Source of the DNA: Actinomycetota bacterium
GTDB taxonomy: Bacteria; Actinomycetota; Acidimicrobiia; Acidimicrobiales; Ilumatobacteraceae
DNA: 58,925 bases
Assembly: GCA_007279905.1 (NCBI GenBank)
Contig: QYPH01000029.1
Coordinates: 1 to 58,925 of the forward strand
Reading direction: 5' to 3'
Positions 18,520 through 27,726 of the stretch are shown piece after piece. The position numbers and the translations under genes were made by a program. Below the pieces are notes generated by a model. That model was given only the letters and a program-made list of their open reading frames with translations. It was not told the DNA's origin and did no database searches. Each line of letters starts with the position of its first letter. Position 1 is the stretch's first letter.

Positions 18520-19247
18520 CCAACAAATGCCGAGACAAGACTGCTCACACCACCAAGAGTTAAGAGCACCAACACCATCCTTTTAAAACGGACTGCGTCA
18601 ATATATACACGCGCTCTCGTTCCAATAAACACGCCGAGCAACATCAGCGGAGTTGTGAGTAACGCAACACGCAGCTCATCGAGATGAATCTTGCCCGCCA
18701 CAGCAAAAATAATGACGCTCGAAATGCCTGTCACCGAAAAAATGAGATTGAGAGTTGCACGTTGCACTTCCGGCATAAGTCTGCGCGCCTGCAACGTAAA
18801 TACGATCGGCGGCCCATTGGTCGATGTCGCCATCAGCAATACTCCACTGAGCCACCCCATTGTCCAATCCAGCGATTTGTGGGCATGCTGAAGATCGCGA
18901 CCCCGAGCAAGCATCCACACGCCAAAGAGCACCGCACATCCCAATAGCACCTTCATTACATCCTGATTTCCATATCGAAAAAGAGCGAGTCCGAAAGGAG
19001 CACCAAGACACGATGCGATGATAAATATCTTGGCGATCTCACGGTCGTGATGATGGCGCAATTGCCATGCCTGTCCAAAATTGCTGACAGTTCCTAGCAA
19101 GGTTGCGATAATCACGGCCTGATGTAAATCGATGAACAACACCATGACCGGCACAGCCAGGAGCGCAAACCCAAACCCTGCAGCAGCCTGGATCACCGAG
19201 GTGACCAAAATGATCACGGCAATGATCAACAAATGTTCTTGCGACAT
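18516..19247 (-). CDS. TauE/SafE family sulfite/anion exporter-like membrane protein
   Basis: 243 aa; ILVTSVIQAAAGFGFALLAVPVM (N-terminal GxGFG motif), multiple TM, FIGTRARVYIDAVRFKRMVLVLLTLGGVSSL. Confidence 0.85.
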   Translation of the reverse strand: MSQEHLLIIAVIILVTSVIQAAAGFGFALLAVPVMVLFIDLHQAVIIATLLGTVSNFGQAWQLRHHHDREIAKIFIIASCLGAPFGLALFRYGNQDVMKVLLGCAVLFGVWMLARGRDLQHAHKSLDWTMGWLSGVLLMATSTNGPPIVFTLQARRLMPEVQRATLNLIFSVTGISSVIIFAVAGKIHLDELRVALLTTPLMLLGVFIGTRARVYIDAVRFKRMVLVLLTLGGVSSLVSAFVG

Positions 19248-19270
19248 ACAGTGCTTGATCCAATCAGTAT

Positions 19271-20641
19271 CTAGGCAGTGACAATTGCGTCAAGGGCTAG
19301 CGCAAAGACCGCAGTGTGTTTGTCAACATCGGCCGCGCTATGAAATGGCGACATCAGAGCCATATTGTGAAATGGCGCGAGCAACACACCACGATTGAGA
19401 CAAAAGAGATGCAAGAACGACTCCAGCATCGGATCAACTGCTGCTGCAGCCTGAGCGCCATCAACCGGAGGTGTGCAAAACCAGTACTCCGCGCGACAGC
19501 CCAACTGCTGTACATGCCAATCAAGATTTCGCTCGCTACAAACCTGTTCAACACCTTGCGTCCATCTTGTTGCCAACGGAATTGTTTGATCAAAATCCGC
19601 TTGGGTGAGTGCATGAGACAAGGTCGCCCTCATCGCACTCATTGCAAGAGCGCTTCCACTCAATGTTCCGCCAACTCCTGAAACATCCACATCGTGACCC
19701 GTCATAGCCGCCTCTAAGCGCGACGCAATGTCGCTGGTCATGCCATAGGCACCAACCGGAATGCCACCACCGATCGTCTTTCCGATGACCACAAAATCCG
19801 GGTCAATATTCCACAACTTGGTGCATCCGCCCGGTCCGGCACAGATTGTATGTGTCTCGTCAATCACAAGAAGCACATCAAATTTTCGAGTGAGGTTACG
19901 CACACCTTGTATGTAGCCATCTTGGGGAAGCACGATACCGATGTTTGTGAGTGCTGGCTCGATCAACACACATGCAACGTCACCGATTGCCAACACTCGC
20001 TCGAGTTCAGCCAAGTCATTAAATGGCACAACTCGCGTCGTGAGTGCAGGATCAACTTGCGGACCAATTGCTCCCGGTCGGCTGATCGTGTTGCCATCTG
20101 CGTTCCTAATCACGAGCGTCTCATCAACCGAACCGTGATAGCACCAGTCGTGCACAACAATTTTGGGGCGGCCTGTCAACATGCGAGCAAATCGGAGCAC
20201 AAACCTATTTGCATCGGTGGCACTGATTGCAAATTGCCACTTTGCAACACCAAACCTTTGGGCAAGGTTTTGAGCAACCCACTGCGCATCGCTAGTTGGC
20301 AACATCGTTGTCAAACCAAGTTGTGCTTGTTGCGTCACTGCTTGGGCAACAGCATCTAATGCGTGACCTGTCATTGCGCCTGTATCGCCCAGACAAAAAT
20401 CAACATATTCAATATCGTCCACGTCAACAAAACGAGCGCCGTGTGCTCTTTGTACGTGCAAAGGAAAACTTCCGGGCCAACGAGTCATCCACGGCATTGG
20501 CACCCCAGACAACAATGCTGTCTTGGCAGATTGGGCAAGGAGCATCGATTTCGGGTGAATGTCACAGAACAGTTGCTCTTCAGACTTCAGTGCGGCTGCA
20601 AGTTTGAGTCGATCAATCACACTGGCATTCTTACACGCCAC
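19271..20641 (-). CDS. Class III aminotransferase (glutamate-1-semialdehyde aminotransferase-like)
   Basis: PLP-lysine region VVIGKTIGGGIPVGAYG, LLVIDETHTICAGPGG, YHGSVDETL; start uncertain. Confidence 0.88.
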   Translation of the reverse strand: MACKNASVIDRLKLAAALKSEEQLFCDIHPKSMLLAQSAKTALLSGVPMPWMTRWPGSFPLHVQRAHGARFVDVDDIEYVDFCLGDTGAMTGHALDAVAQAVTQQAQLGLTTMLPTSDAQWVAQNLAQRFGVAKWQFAISATDANRFVLRFARMLTGRPKIVVHDWCYHGSVDETLVIRNADGNTISRPGAIGPQVDPALTTRVVPFNDLAELERVLAIGDVACVLIEPALTNIGIVLPQDGYIQGVRNLTRKFDVLLVIDETHTICAGPGGCTKLWNIDPDFVVIGKTIGGGIPVGAYGMTSDIASRLEAAMTGHDVDVSGVGGTLSGSALAMSAMRATLSHALTQADFDQTIPLATRWTQGVEQVCSERNLDWHVQQLGCRAEYWFCTPPVDGAQAAAAVDPMLESFLHLFCLNRGVLLAPFHNMALMSPFHSAADVDKHTAVFALALDAIVTA

Positions 20642-20687
20642 AAACGTGAAACGGATTGTTTATGACGAAATCTCTACACTGAGAGAA

Positions 20688-21953
20688 GTGAATACGAACA
20701 ACCCAATTGCTAGTGATTTTGATGACCTGCGCATCGACTCTGCACGATTGATGGACCGAATCATGAGCCTTGCCGAGGTCTCGCCTATCGCTGGTGGCGG
20801 CAACTGTCGACTCGCACTCACCGACGAAGATCGTGACGGACGTGATTTAGTGGTGTCGTGGATGCGAGACCTCAACATGGATGTCTCTATTGACGCAGTC
20901 GGAAACATCATTGCCTACTGGAATGTTGGTTCAGGCGCACCAGTAATGACAGGTAGCCATATCGACACTGTGCGCACAGGCGGCAAGTTCGATGGCAACT
21001 ACGGCGTACTTGCTGGTCTGGAAGTTGTCGAAACCTGCCAACGCAATGGATACATTCCGTCTCGCCCATTAGCCGTTGGGATTTTCACCGACGAAGAAGG
21101 TGCGCGTTTCGCCCCCGACATGCTCGGGTCGCTCGTCTATGTCGGCGGCATGACCACCGAAGAGGCCCTCGACATCACTGCAATTGACGGACCACGCTTA
21201 GGCGATGAACTCGTTCGTATTGGTTACGCAGGATCAGCTCCATGCCCCGGCGTTGTTCCCCACAGTTTCGTTGAGTTACACATTGAGCAAGGCCCATTGC
21301 TCGAGGCAAACAATGTTCGCATCGGGGTGGTAACTGGCGTTCAGGGCATCTCATGGCAAGAAGTCACTGTTGTTGGACAGTCAAATCATGCAGGCACTAC
21401 GCCAATGTCGTTGCGTCATGACCCCACCTATGTTGCAGCAGAAATCGCTGTCTTCTTGCGGCAGTTGAGCGCGCGTTTCGGTGGGCACCAAGTATGCACG
21501 GTCGGCAAAGTTGATGTTTTTCCAAACCTCATCAACGTTGTCGCTGCTCGTGTCACCCTCACTCTCGACGTGCGCAACACCGACGAAAAACTATTGCAAC
21601 AAGCCGAACACGAAATTTCCGAATTCTTGACCCAAATTGCAAGAGCAGAGGGCGTCCAGATCACCACAAAGAAACTCGCCCGTTTTGAACCAGTTGATTT
21701 TGACCCACGCGTGATCGACATCGTTGAGTCAATTGCCAAACAACAAGGCAACACCACAAGACGCATGCCGTCAGGCGCTGGTCACGATGCCCAGATGCTT
21801 GCGCGGGTCTGCCCAACAGCGATGATTTTTGTGCCGAGCGTCAATGGCATCAGTCATAATCCTGCCGAACACACCGACACAGATGATTTAGTGGCAGGAG
21901 CAAATATTCTTTTACATACCATGCTGACCCTGTGCGCAACAGATCTCCAATGA
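20688..21953 (+). CDS. Zn-dependent hydrolase, N-carbamoyl-L-amino acid hydrolase/allantoate amidohydrolase family (M20)
   Basis: VMTGSHIDTVRTGGKFDGNYGVLAGLEV, FTDEEGARFAPDMLGS, FVELHIEQGPLLE, MPSGAGHDAQ. GTG at 20688 (VNTNNPIASDF) chosen; the longer ORF (20559) overlaps the divergent gene. Confidence 0.9.
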   Translation: MNTNNPIASDFDDLRIDSARLMDRIMSLAEVSPIAGGGNCRLALTDEDRDGRDLVVSWMRDLNMDVSIDAVGNIIAYWNVGSGAPVMTGSHIDTVRTGGKFDGNYGVLAGLEVVETCQRNGYIPSRPLAVGIFTDEEGARFAPDMLGSLVYVGGMTTEEALDITAIDGPRLGDELVRIGYAGSAPCPGVVPHSFVELHIEQGPLLEANNVRIGVVTGVQGISWQEVTVVGQSNHAGTTPMSLRHDPTYVAAEIAVFLRQLSARFGGHQVCTVGKVDVFPNLINVVAARVTLTLDVRNTDEKLLQQAEHEISEFLTQIARAEGVQITTKKLARFEPVDFDPRVIDIVESIAKQQGNTTRRMPSGAGHDAQMLARVCPTAMIFVPSVNGISHNPAEHTDTDDLVAGANILLHTMLTLCATDLQ

Positions 21954-21990
21954 AGCGGCTGAAGCGGATGAATATGAAAGTATTGAGCGC

Positions 21991-22914
21991 ATGACGAGAC
22001 TTCTTCATGTTGGTGCAGCACAACTTGGGCCAATTCAGCAATCAGATGACAGGGCTTCTGTCGTCATCCGTTTGATCGAACTTTTGCGCCAAGCCAAAGC
22101 AGCGAAGTGCGAACTTGTTGTGTTTCCAGAACTTGCACTCACAACGTTTTTCCCACGATGGTTCGTCGACGATATTGCTACAACAGATCATTGGTATGAA
22201 ACCGAGATGCCTTCGGCTGTGACGCTGCCACTCTTCCTAGAGGCTAAACGACTCGAAATTGGTTTTTGTCTCGGCTATGCAGAACTCACACCACAGGGTG
22301 AACGATTTAATACTCAAATCTTGGTCGAGCGCGACGGTTCGGTCGTCGCCAAATATCGCAAAGTGCATATTCCTGGACACGAGACGAACGAGCCAGACCG
22401 ACCATTTCAACATGCCGAGCGCTACTACTTCACACCCAGCGCCGAAGGGTTTGGTGTTTGGAAAGCATTTGGTGGGCGTATGGGCATGATGATCTGCAAT
22501 GACCGGCGTTGGCCAGAGTCGTATCGAGTGATGGGATTACAGGGAGTCGAAATGATTCTCTGTGGCTACAACACCCCAATGCACTATGTACCAGATCCGA
22601 CACAGGATGTGTTGCAAGGCTTTCACAATGCTCTCGTTATGCAAAGTGGCGCCTACCAAAACGGAACATTTGTAGTTGGTGTCGCCAAAGGTGGTGTGGA
22701 AGAAGGAGTCTTGGGCCTCTGCGACTCGAGCATCATCGCCCCATCGGGAGAAATTCTTGCCAAGACTGTCACTACTGGCGACGAGTTGGTCTCGGCTGTT
22801 TGTGATCTGGATTGGTGCAAACAGTACAAAGAAACCTTGTTTGACTTCGATAAATATCGTCGACCCGAGGTCTATGGCCGAATAACTGCACAACGGGGTG
22901 CGGTTCTCGATTGA
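21991..22914 (+). CDS. Nitrilase-superfamily N-carbamoyl-D-amino acid hydrolase-like protein
   Basis: VVFPELALTTFFPRWF, KYRKVHIPGHE, MMICNDRRWPESYRVMGLQGVEMILCGYNTPMH. These blocks closely match N-carbamoyl-D-amino acid amidohydrolase as I recall it; Glu-Lys-Cys triad residues present. Confidence 0.88.
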   Translation: MTRLLHVGAAQLGPIQQSDDRASVVIRLIELLRQAKAAKCELVVFPELALTTFFPRWFVDDIATTDHWYETEMPSAVTLPLFLEAKRLEIGFCLGYAELTPQGERFNTQILVERDGSVVAKYRKVHIPGHETNEPDRPFQHAERYYFTPSAEGFGVWKAFGGRMGMMICNDRRWPESYRVMGLQGVEMILCGYNTPMHYVPDPTQDVLQGFHNALVMQSGAYQNGTFVVGVAKGGVEEGVLGLCDSSIIAPSGEILAKTVTTGDELVSAVCDLDWCKQYKETLFDFDKYRRPEVYGRITAQRGAVLD

Positions 22915-22930
22915 TCCAGATCGCCACCCA

Positions 22931-22953
22931 TTGCTTAACATTTTGTAAAGCAA
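22931..22953. promoter_or_regulatory. Operator-like palindrome upstream of the molybdenum-hydroxylase operon
   Basis: TTGCTTAACA-TTT-TGTAAAGCAA: 9/10 matched arms around a 3-nt centre, 20-29 bp upstream of the candidate starts (22973 or 22982). Confidence 0.55.
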
Positions 22954-22972
22954 ATGCTGTAGCGTAAAACCC

Positions 22973-25594
22973 GTGACTGCTATGGACTTGGGCTCCCCAA
23001 ACGACCTCCGTATCGCTTTCACTGTCAACGAAACTCCGGTGAGCGTGCGGGCAAACCACCCCCATCTATTGGCAGCACTGCGCGAAGAACTCGACATCAC
23101 CTCGCCAAAGGATGGTTGTTCTCCGTCAGGCCAATGCGGGTGTTGCACTGTTTTGGTGAATGGCAAGGCAGTGGTCAGTTGTCAAACACCTCTGTCCAAA
23201 GTTGCGGGTGGAACAGTTACGACCCTTGAAGGCGTCGACGAAGAAGAACGCAGCCGCTACTCGCAAGCATTTGCTGCATGTGGCGGATTGCAGTGTGGTT
23301 TTTGTATTCCAGGCATTGTTGTGCGCGCCAAGGCTCAAGTTGACAAAAAGGGTGCTGCGCTGCAACGCAGCGATATGGCAAAGCATCTCGGCGCACATCT
23401 GTGTCGTTGCACTGGATACGTCAAAATTCTTGATGCGGTCTTGATGGTCGCGCGAGGTGAAGTGCCCGTTTTAGTACAACCAGGTGGTGTTGGTACTCGT
23501 ACGGTCAAGTACGAAGCCCAAGCTCTTGCACTAGGCGATCGTGGCTACATCGACGACATCCGTATTCCTGGCATGCTGCATGCAGCACTTGTATTCACTC
23601 AACACACTCGCGCCGACGTCACTGCAATCGATGCAACTACTGCCCTACAGATGCCAGGTGTTCGTGCCGTGTTTACTGCAGCCGATATTCCGGGCGAACT
23701 CATGGTTGGCATCATCTATAAAGACTGGCCAGTGATAATTCCAGTTGGCGGTCGCACATCATATGCAGGCGACGTACTCGCCATCGTCGTTGCCGAAACC
23801 CGAGACGAGGCTCGAGCCGCGACTCAATTTGTCGACGTGCAGTACACCGTGCACACTCCACTCACCGATCCGGTTGCTGCAATGTCCAGTAGCGAGATTG
23901 CAGTCTGGAAAACTGACAACAACATCTTGAGCACGAGTCGATATAAACGAGGCGACACACAAATCGCTCTCAGTACGAGCGTGCATGTTGTTGAAGAAAC
24001 TTTTGTGACGCAACGAATCGAACATGCTTTTTTAGAGCCAGAAAGCACCGTTGCAGTACCTTCCGATGACGGCAAATCATTGCACGTGTATTCGGGCGGC
24101 CAAGGTATTTGGGACGACCGAAATGACATTGCATCAGTGCTCAACCTCGACAATGCCCAAGTCACCGTCGAGTTGGTAACAAACGGCGGCGCGTTTGGTG
24201 GCAAAGAAGACATGAGCAATCAGGCCCATGCAGCCTTAAGCGCATGGCTGTTGCAACAACCAGTCAAGTGCACACTCTCGCGAGAGGAAAGTCTGTTGAT
24301 GCATGCCAAGCGGCATCCCATCACCATGCAGTACAAAGCCTCGTGTGATGCAACCGGCAAACTCACCGCGCTACACGTGCGAGCGATTGGTGACTCTGGC
24401 GCGTACGCCAGTGTTGGAATGAAGGTTCTCGAGCGCATGGCTGGCCATGCAAGTGGTCCGTATGAAGTTCCTAATATCGATGTTGAAGCAATTGCCGTGC
24501 GCACCAACAACCCGGTGTGCGGTGCATTTCGCGGCTTCGGTGCAAACCAAGCGCAATTTGCAATGGAAGGAGTGATGGATCGACTGGCTGCAAAAGTTGG
24601 CATCGATGGGTGGACAATGCGTCAACGAAACGTCATCATGCCAGGACGGGTGTGGGGCCCAGGACAAATCATGGACGAAGGTTGCCTCGGTGCATCCGAG
24701 TGTCTCACAGCGATTAAGCCCGCATACGACGAAGCCCGAGCAGCAGGCAAAGCAATCGGCCTCGGACTTGGTCTCAAAAATAGTGGCCTCGGCAATGGGT
24801 TCAAAGAGATCAACCGAGCGGTTATCCGATTTAGAGAAGACGGACGCGTTGAAGTTCGTCACGGCTGGACAGAGATGGGCCAAGGTATCAACACCGTTGC
24901 ATTGCAAGTTGCGGTGCACGAACTTGGCATAGATGGCAACCTCATCGATGTCATCGTTGACACCACTCGCGAACTCGGGCTTGGGCAAACAACCGGTTCA
25001 CGCGGAACACTCATGGGTGCGGGCGCCGTCAAAGACGCATGCGATGTAGCCAAAGCCGCACATTGTGCTGTCGGTGTCGATCACGTTGGCGAATATCGCG
25101 TTGATTGGACAAACAAGCTCGGCGAACCAGGTGTCACAAATCCGATCATCCACTCCACCTTTGGCTATGCGGCGCAACTCGTCGTCATCGATCGTGAGAC
25201 CAGCAAGATCGAGCTCGTTGTTGCTGCCCACGATGTTGGCAAGGCAGTCAACCCGCAACTCTGTGAAGGACAAATTCAGGGCAGCGTGCACATGGGTCTT
25301 GGCTACGCGCTCTCCGAAGACTTCCCAAGCGATCCCGAAACTGGCTTCCCCTTGAACAAAACGCTTCGGTCGCTCAAGATCTTGCGCGCTAAAGACATCC
25401 CGACAATCGAAGTTATTCTTGTCGAGTCACCACAGCCAAACTCTCCATACGGGATCAAGGGTGTTGGAGAAATCGGACTCGTGCCTACTGCGGGTGCTGT
25501 TGCTGCAGCCTTTTACGACCTCGACGGCACATGGCATACAACACTTCCGATGCTCAAATCAACAAGCGATTCAAACACCGACTCCGAGGATTAG
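22973..25594 (+). CDS. Molybdenum hydroxylase, fused 2Fe-2S + molybdopterin subunits (XdhD/Se-dependent-XDH-like architecture)
   Basis: N-terminal 2x[2Fe-2S] motifs CSPSGQCGCCTVLVNGKAVVSC and CGGLQCGFCIPG...HLCRCTGY fused to a Mo-binding domain (NGGAFGGKEDMS, CGAFRGFGANQAQFAME, GIKGVGEIGL catalytic Glu). Start 22973 (GTG) or 22982 (ATG). Confidence 0.92.
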   Translation: MTAMDLGSPNDLRIAFTVNETPVSVRANHPHLLAALREELDITSPKDGCSPSGQCGCCTVLVNGKAVVSCQTPLSKVAGGTVTTLEGVDEEERSRYSQAFAACGGLQCGFCIPGIVVRAKAQVDKKGAALQRSDMAKHLGAHLCRCTGYVKILDAVLMVARGEVPVLVQPGGVGTRTVKYEAQALALGDRGYIDDIRIPGMLHAALVFTQHTRADVTAIDATTALQMPGVRAVFTAADIPGELMVGIIYKDWPVIIPVGGRTSYAGDVLAIVVAETRDEARAATQFVDVQYTVHTPLTDPVAAMSSSEIAVWKTDNNILSTSRYKRGDTQIALSTSVHVVEETFVTQRIEHAFLEPESTVAVPSDDGKSLHVYSGGQGIWDDRNDIASVLNLDNAQVTVELVTNGGAFGGKEDMSNQAHAALSAWLLQQPVKCTLSREESLLMHAKRHPITMQYKASCDATGKLTALHVRAIGDSGAYASVGMKVLERMAGHASGPYEVPNIDVEAIAVRTNNPVCGAFRGFGANQAQFAMEGVMDRLAAKVGIDGWTMRQRNVIMPGRVWGPGQIMDEGCLGASECLTAIKPAYDEARAAGKAIGLGLGLKNSGLGNGFKEINRAVIRFREDGRVEVRHGWTEMGQGINTVALQVAVHELGIDGNLIDVIVDTTRELGLGQTTGSRGTLMGAGAVKDACDVAKAAHCAVGVDHVGEYRVDWTNKLGEPGVTNPIIHSTFGYAAQLVVIDRETSKIELVVAAHDVGKAVNPQLCEGQIQGSVHMGLGYALSEDFPSDPETGFPLNKTLRSLKILRAKDIPTIEVILVESPQPNSPYGIKGVGEIGLVPTAGAVAAAFYDLDGTWHTTLPMLKSTSDSNTDSED

Positions 25595-25600
25595 ATCTTC

Positions 25601-26668
25601 GTGCCAAACACCACTCGCGGGCTCGTGTGCGCGCACCACCACTTGTATTCATCATTGGCGCGCGGAATGCCGGCTCCGAAGCAAACTCCAACAGGTTTCA
25701 TCGAAATACTTCAGCAAGTTTGGTGGAGACTCGATGCCGCATTGGATGCAGACATGATCTATTGGTCGGCCGCGCTCGGTGCTGTTGAGGCATTAATGAA
25801 TGGCACTACCGCAATTGTTGACCATCACGAATCGCCAAACGCAATTGAGGGTTCGTTGTCGATTATCGCTCAAGCATGTGGTGATGTGGGTGTCCGCGTC
25901 AACACGTGTTACGGCATTTCCGATCGCTGGGACGATGTCGGCAATCTACATTCCAAGATCTCGCCATTGTCTCCGATGTCGAGTGCTGCAAAGCGCGGCC
26001 TTGCTGAGTGTGAGCGCTTTATAGCTGAAGGTGGAAACGGAATGGTGGGTGTGCACGCTGCATTTACGTGTGGCGATGAAACACTGAGCGCCGCGGCGCA
26101 ACTCGCAGACAAATTGAATGTTGGAGTCCACATCCACGTTGCAGAGGGAGTAGATGATTCGCATGCCGGATCACGCCTCGCGCACTTGGCCAAAAGCAAC
26201 TGGCTCTTAGTGCATGGAGTTCATCTCAATGAGCCCCTCAAAGGTCGCCTCGTGCACAACCCACGATCCAACATGAACAACCATGTTGGCTACGCCAAAC
26301 CAACTACACAATCAAATACCATTCTGTTGGGCACAGACGGCATTGGAGCAGACATGCTTGAAGAAGCACGACTGGCTTATGCACGACTTCGTGAATTTGA
26401 TATAGCTGAAACACCCGACACAGTTGCTCAGTGGCTGAGCAATGGATATCAACTTTTTCCAGAAGCGGCAAACGATACGGTGACGTGGAATTACGATCAT
26501 GTTGAGAGCCCTTGGCATGTTGCATTTACTCCAGGAACTCGTGTTACCGATGTTGTGATTGATGACCAAGCAGTAATCCGCAACGGGTTGCCAACACGTG
26601 TCGACATCCAAGAGATCCGCGCCAAGGCACAAGAACAATCTGTACGACTATTTGAAAGGCTCAACTGA
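25601..26668 (+). CDS. SsnA-like amidohydrolase, N-terminally truncated
   Basis: [20 protein letters not shown] metal motif at the very N-terminus, [41 protein letters not shown]: SsnA-type blocks. Begins 6 bp after the preceding stop. Confidence 0.85.
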   Translation: MPNTTRGLVCAHHHLYSSLARGMPAPKQTPTGFIEILQQVWWRLDAALDADMIYWSAALGAVEALMNGTTAIVDHHESPNAIEGSLSIIAQACGDVGVRVNTCYGISDRWDDVGNLHSKISPLSPMSSAAKRGLAECERFIAEGGNGMVGVHAAFTCGDETLSAAAQLADKLNVGVHIHVAEGVDDSHAGSRLAHLAKSNWLLVHGVHLNEPLKGRLVHNPRSNMNNHVGYAKPTTQSNTILLGTDGIGADMLEEARLAYARLREFDIAETPDTVAQWLSNGYQLFPEAANDTVTWNYDHVESPWHVAFTPGTRVTDVVIDDQAVIRNGLPTRVDIQEIRAKAQEQSVRLFERLN

Positions 26669-27726
26669 TGTCTCAACCATCACATGCAATTAATCCACAA
26701 GCAATCAATCCGCTTACTGGTAAAGCACGAGTTGCCATCTACCTGCAGGATGCTCATCGCATTCGCGAGGGCATGGAATATGCGCAATACGCAGAGTCCA
26801 AAGGCTTCGAAGCAGTGTGGCAAGCAGAGAGTCGGCTCGTGCGCGAAGCAACGGTTCCCATGGCCGCATTTGCATCGGTGACCAAAACCATCAAGGTCGG
26901 TTCGGGTGTTGTTGACTGTTGGAGCCGCAACCCTGCCCGACTTGCAGCAACATTTTCAACTTTGGATGATCTCGCTCCTGGTCGCGTGATACTCGGTATC
27001 GGCGCATGGTGGGATCCATTGGCACAAAAAGTAGGCATCTCGCGCGCCAAGCCTTTGCGTGCAATGCGCGAGATCGTGCTCAATGTGCGAGCACTACTCA
27101 ACAACGAAAATGTGACCTTCAATGGCGAGTTCGTCAAGTTTGATGGAATCGAATTGGATTATGTCTATCAAGATCGCCGTGCCAAAGATGTGCCAATTTA
27201 TATTGGGGCAACCGGCATGCAAATGATGGAACTCACCGGAGAAATTGCGGATGGTGTTGTGCTCAACTATCTCGTCTCCCCCGATTACAACAGACAAGCA
27301 ATCGAGGCGCTTACTGTTGGCGCCGACAAGGCTGGTCGCAAGATTGCCGACATTGACAGGCCTCAGTTGGTTGTGTGCAGCGTGCACGAAGACAGAAAGA
27401 CCGCACTCAACATGGCACGCGAAATGGTGACGCAATACTTGGGTCAACAACCACACATCATGAAAGCATCTGGAGTGCCACAAAGCTTGCTCGACAAGGT
27501 TGGCGAAGTTCTGACATGGCCGGCCACACACGAGCAAGTAACTGCTGCTTCCAAGTTGGTGCCCGACGAGATCGTTCAGATGCTCACTGCAAGCGGCACA
27601 CCTGCAGAAGCGCGTGCAAGTGTCAAGCACTACATCGACAACGGTGCAACATGCCCGATTTTGTATCCACTGGGTGACGTCAAAGCAATGATCGACACAT
27701 TTGCAGATTGGGACGGCGTGAAGTGA
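26668..27726 (+). CDS. LLM-class flavin-dependent oxidoreductase (Mer/F420-dependent-like)
   Basis: 352 aa; [67 protein letters not shown] overlap with the upstream gene. Confidence 0.88.
   Translation: MSQPSHAINPQAINPLTGKARVAIYLQDAHRIREGMEYAQYAESKGFEAVWQAESRLVREATVPMAAFASVTKTIKVGSGVVDCWSRNPARLAATFSTLDDLAPGRVILGIGAWWDPLAQKVGISRAKPLRAMREIVLNVRALLNNENVTFNGEFVKFDGIELDYVYQDRRAKDVPIYIGATGMQMMELTGEIADGVVLNYLVSPDYNRQAIEALTVGADKAGRKIADIDRPQLVVCSVHEDRKTALNMAREMVTQYLGQQPHIMKASGVPQSLLDKVGEVLTWPATHEQVTAASKLVPDEIVQMLTASGTPAEARASVKHYIDNGATCPILYPLGDVKAMIDTFADWDGVK

Noticed and set aside
22537-23166. 209-aa minus-strand ORF across the nitrilase/XDH junction, possible divergent regulator
   Set aside because: No HTH or other regulator motif; it overlaps two well-supported genes.
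24371-24988. 205-aa minus-strand ORF inside the fused Mo hydroxylase
   Set aside because: Antisense shadow of a confidently assigned gene.
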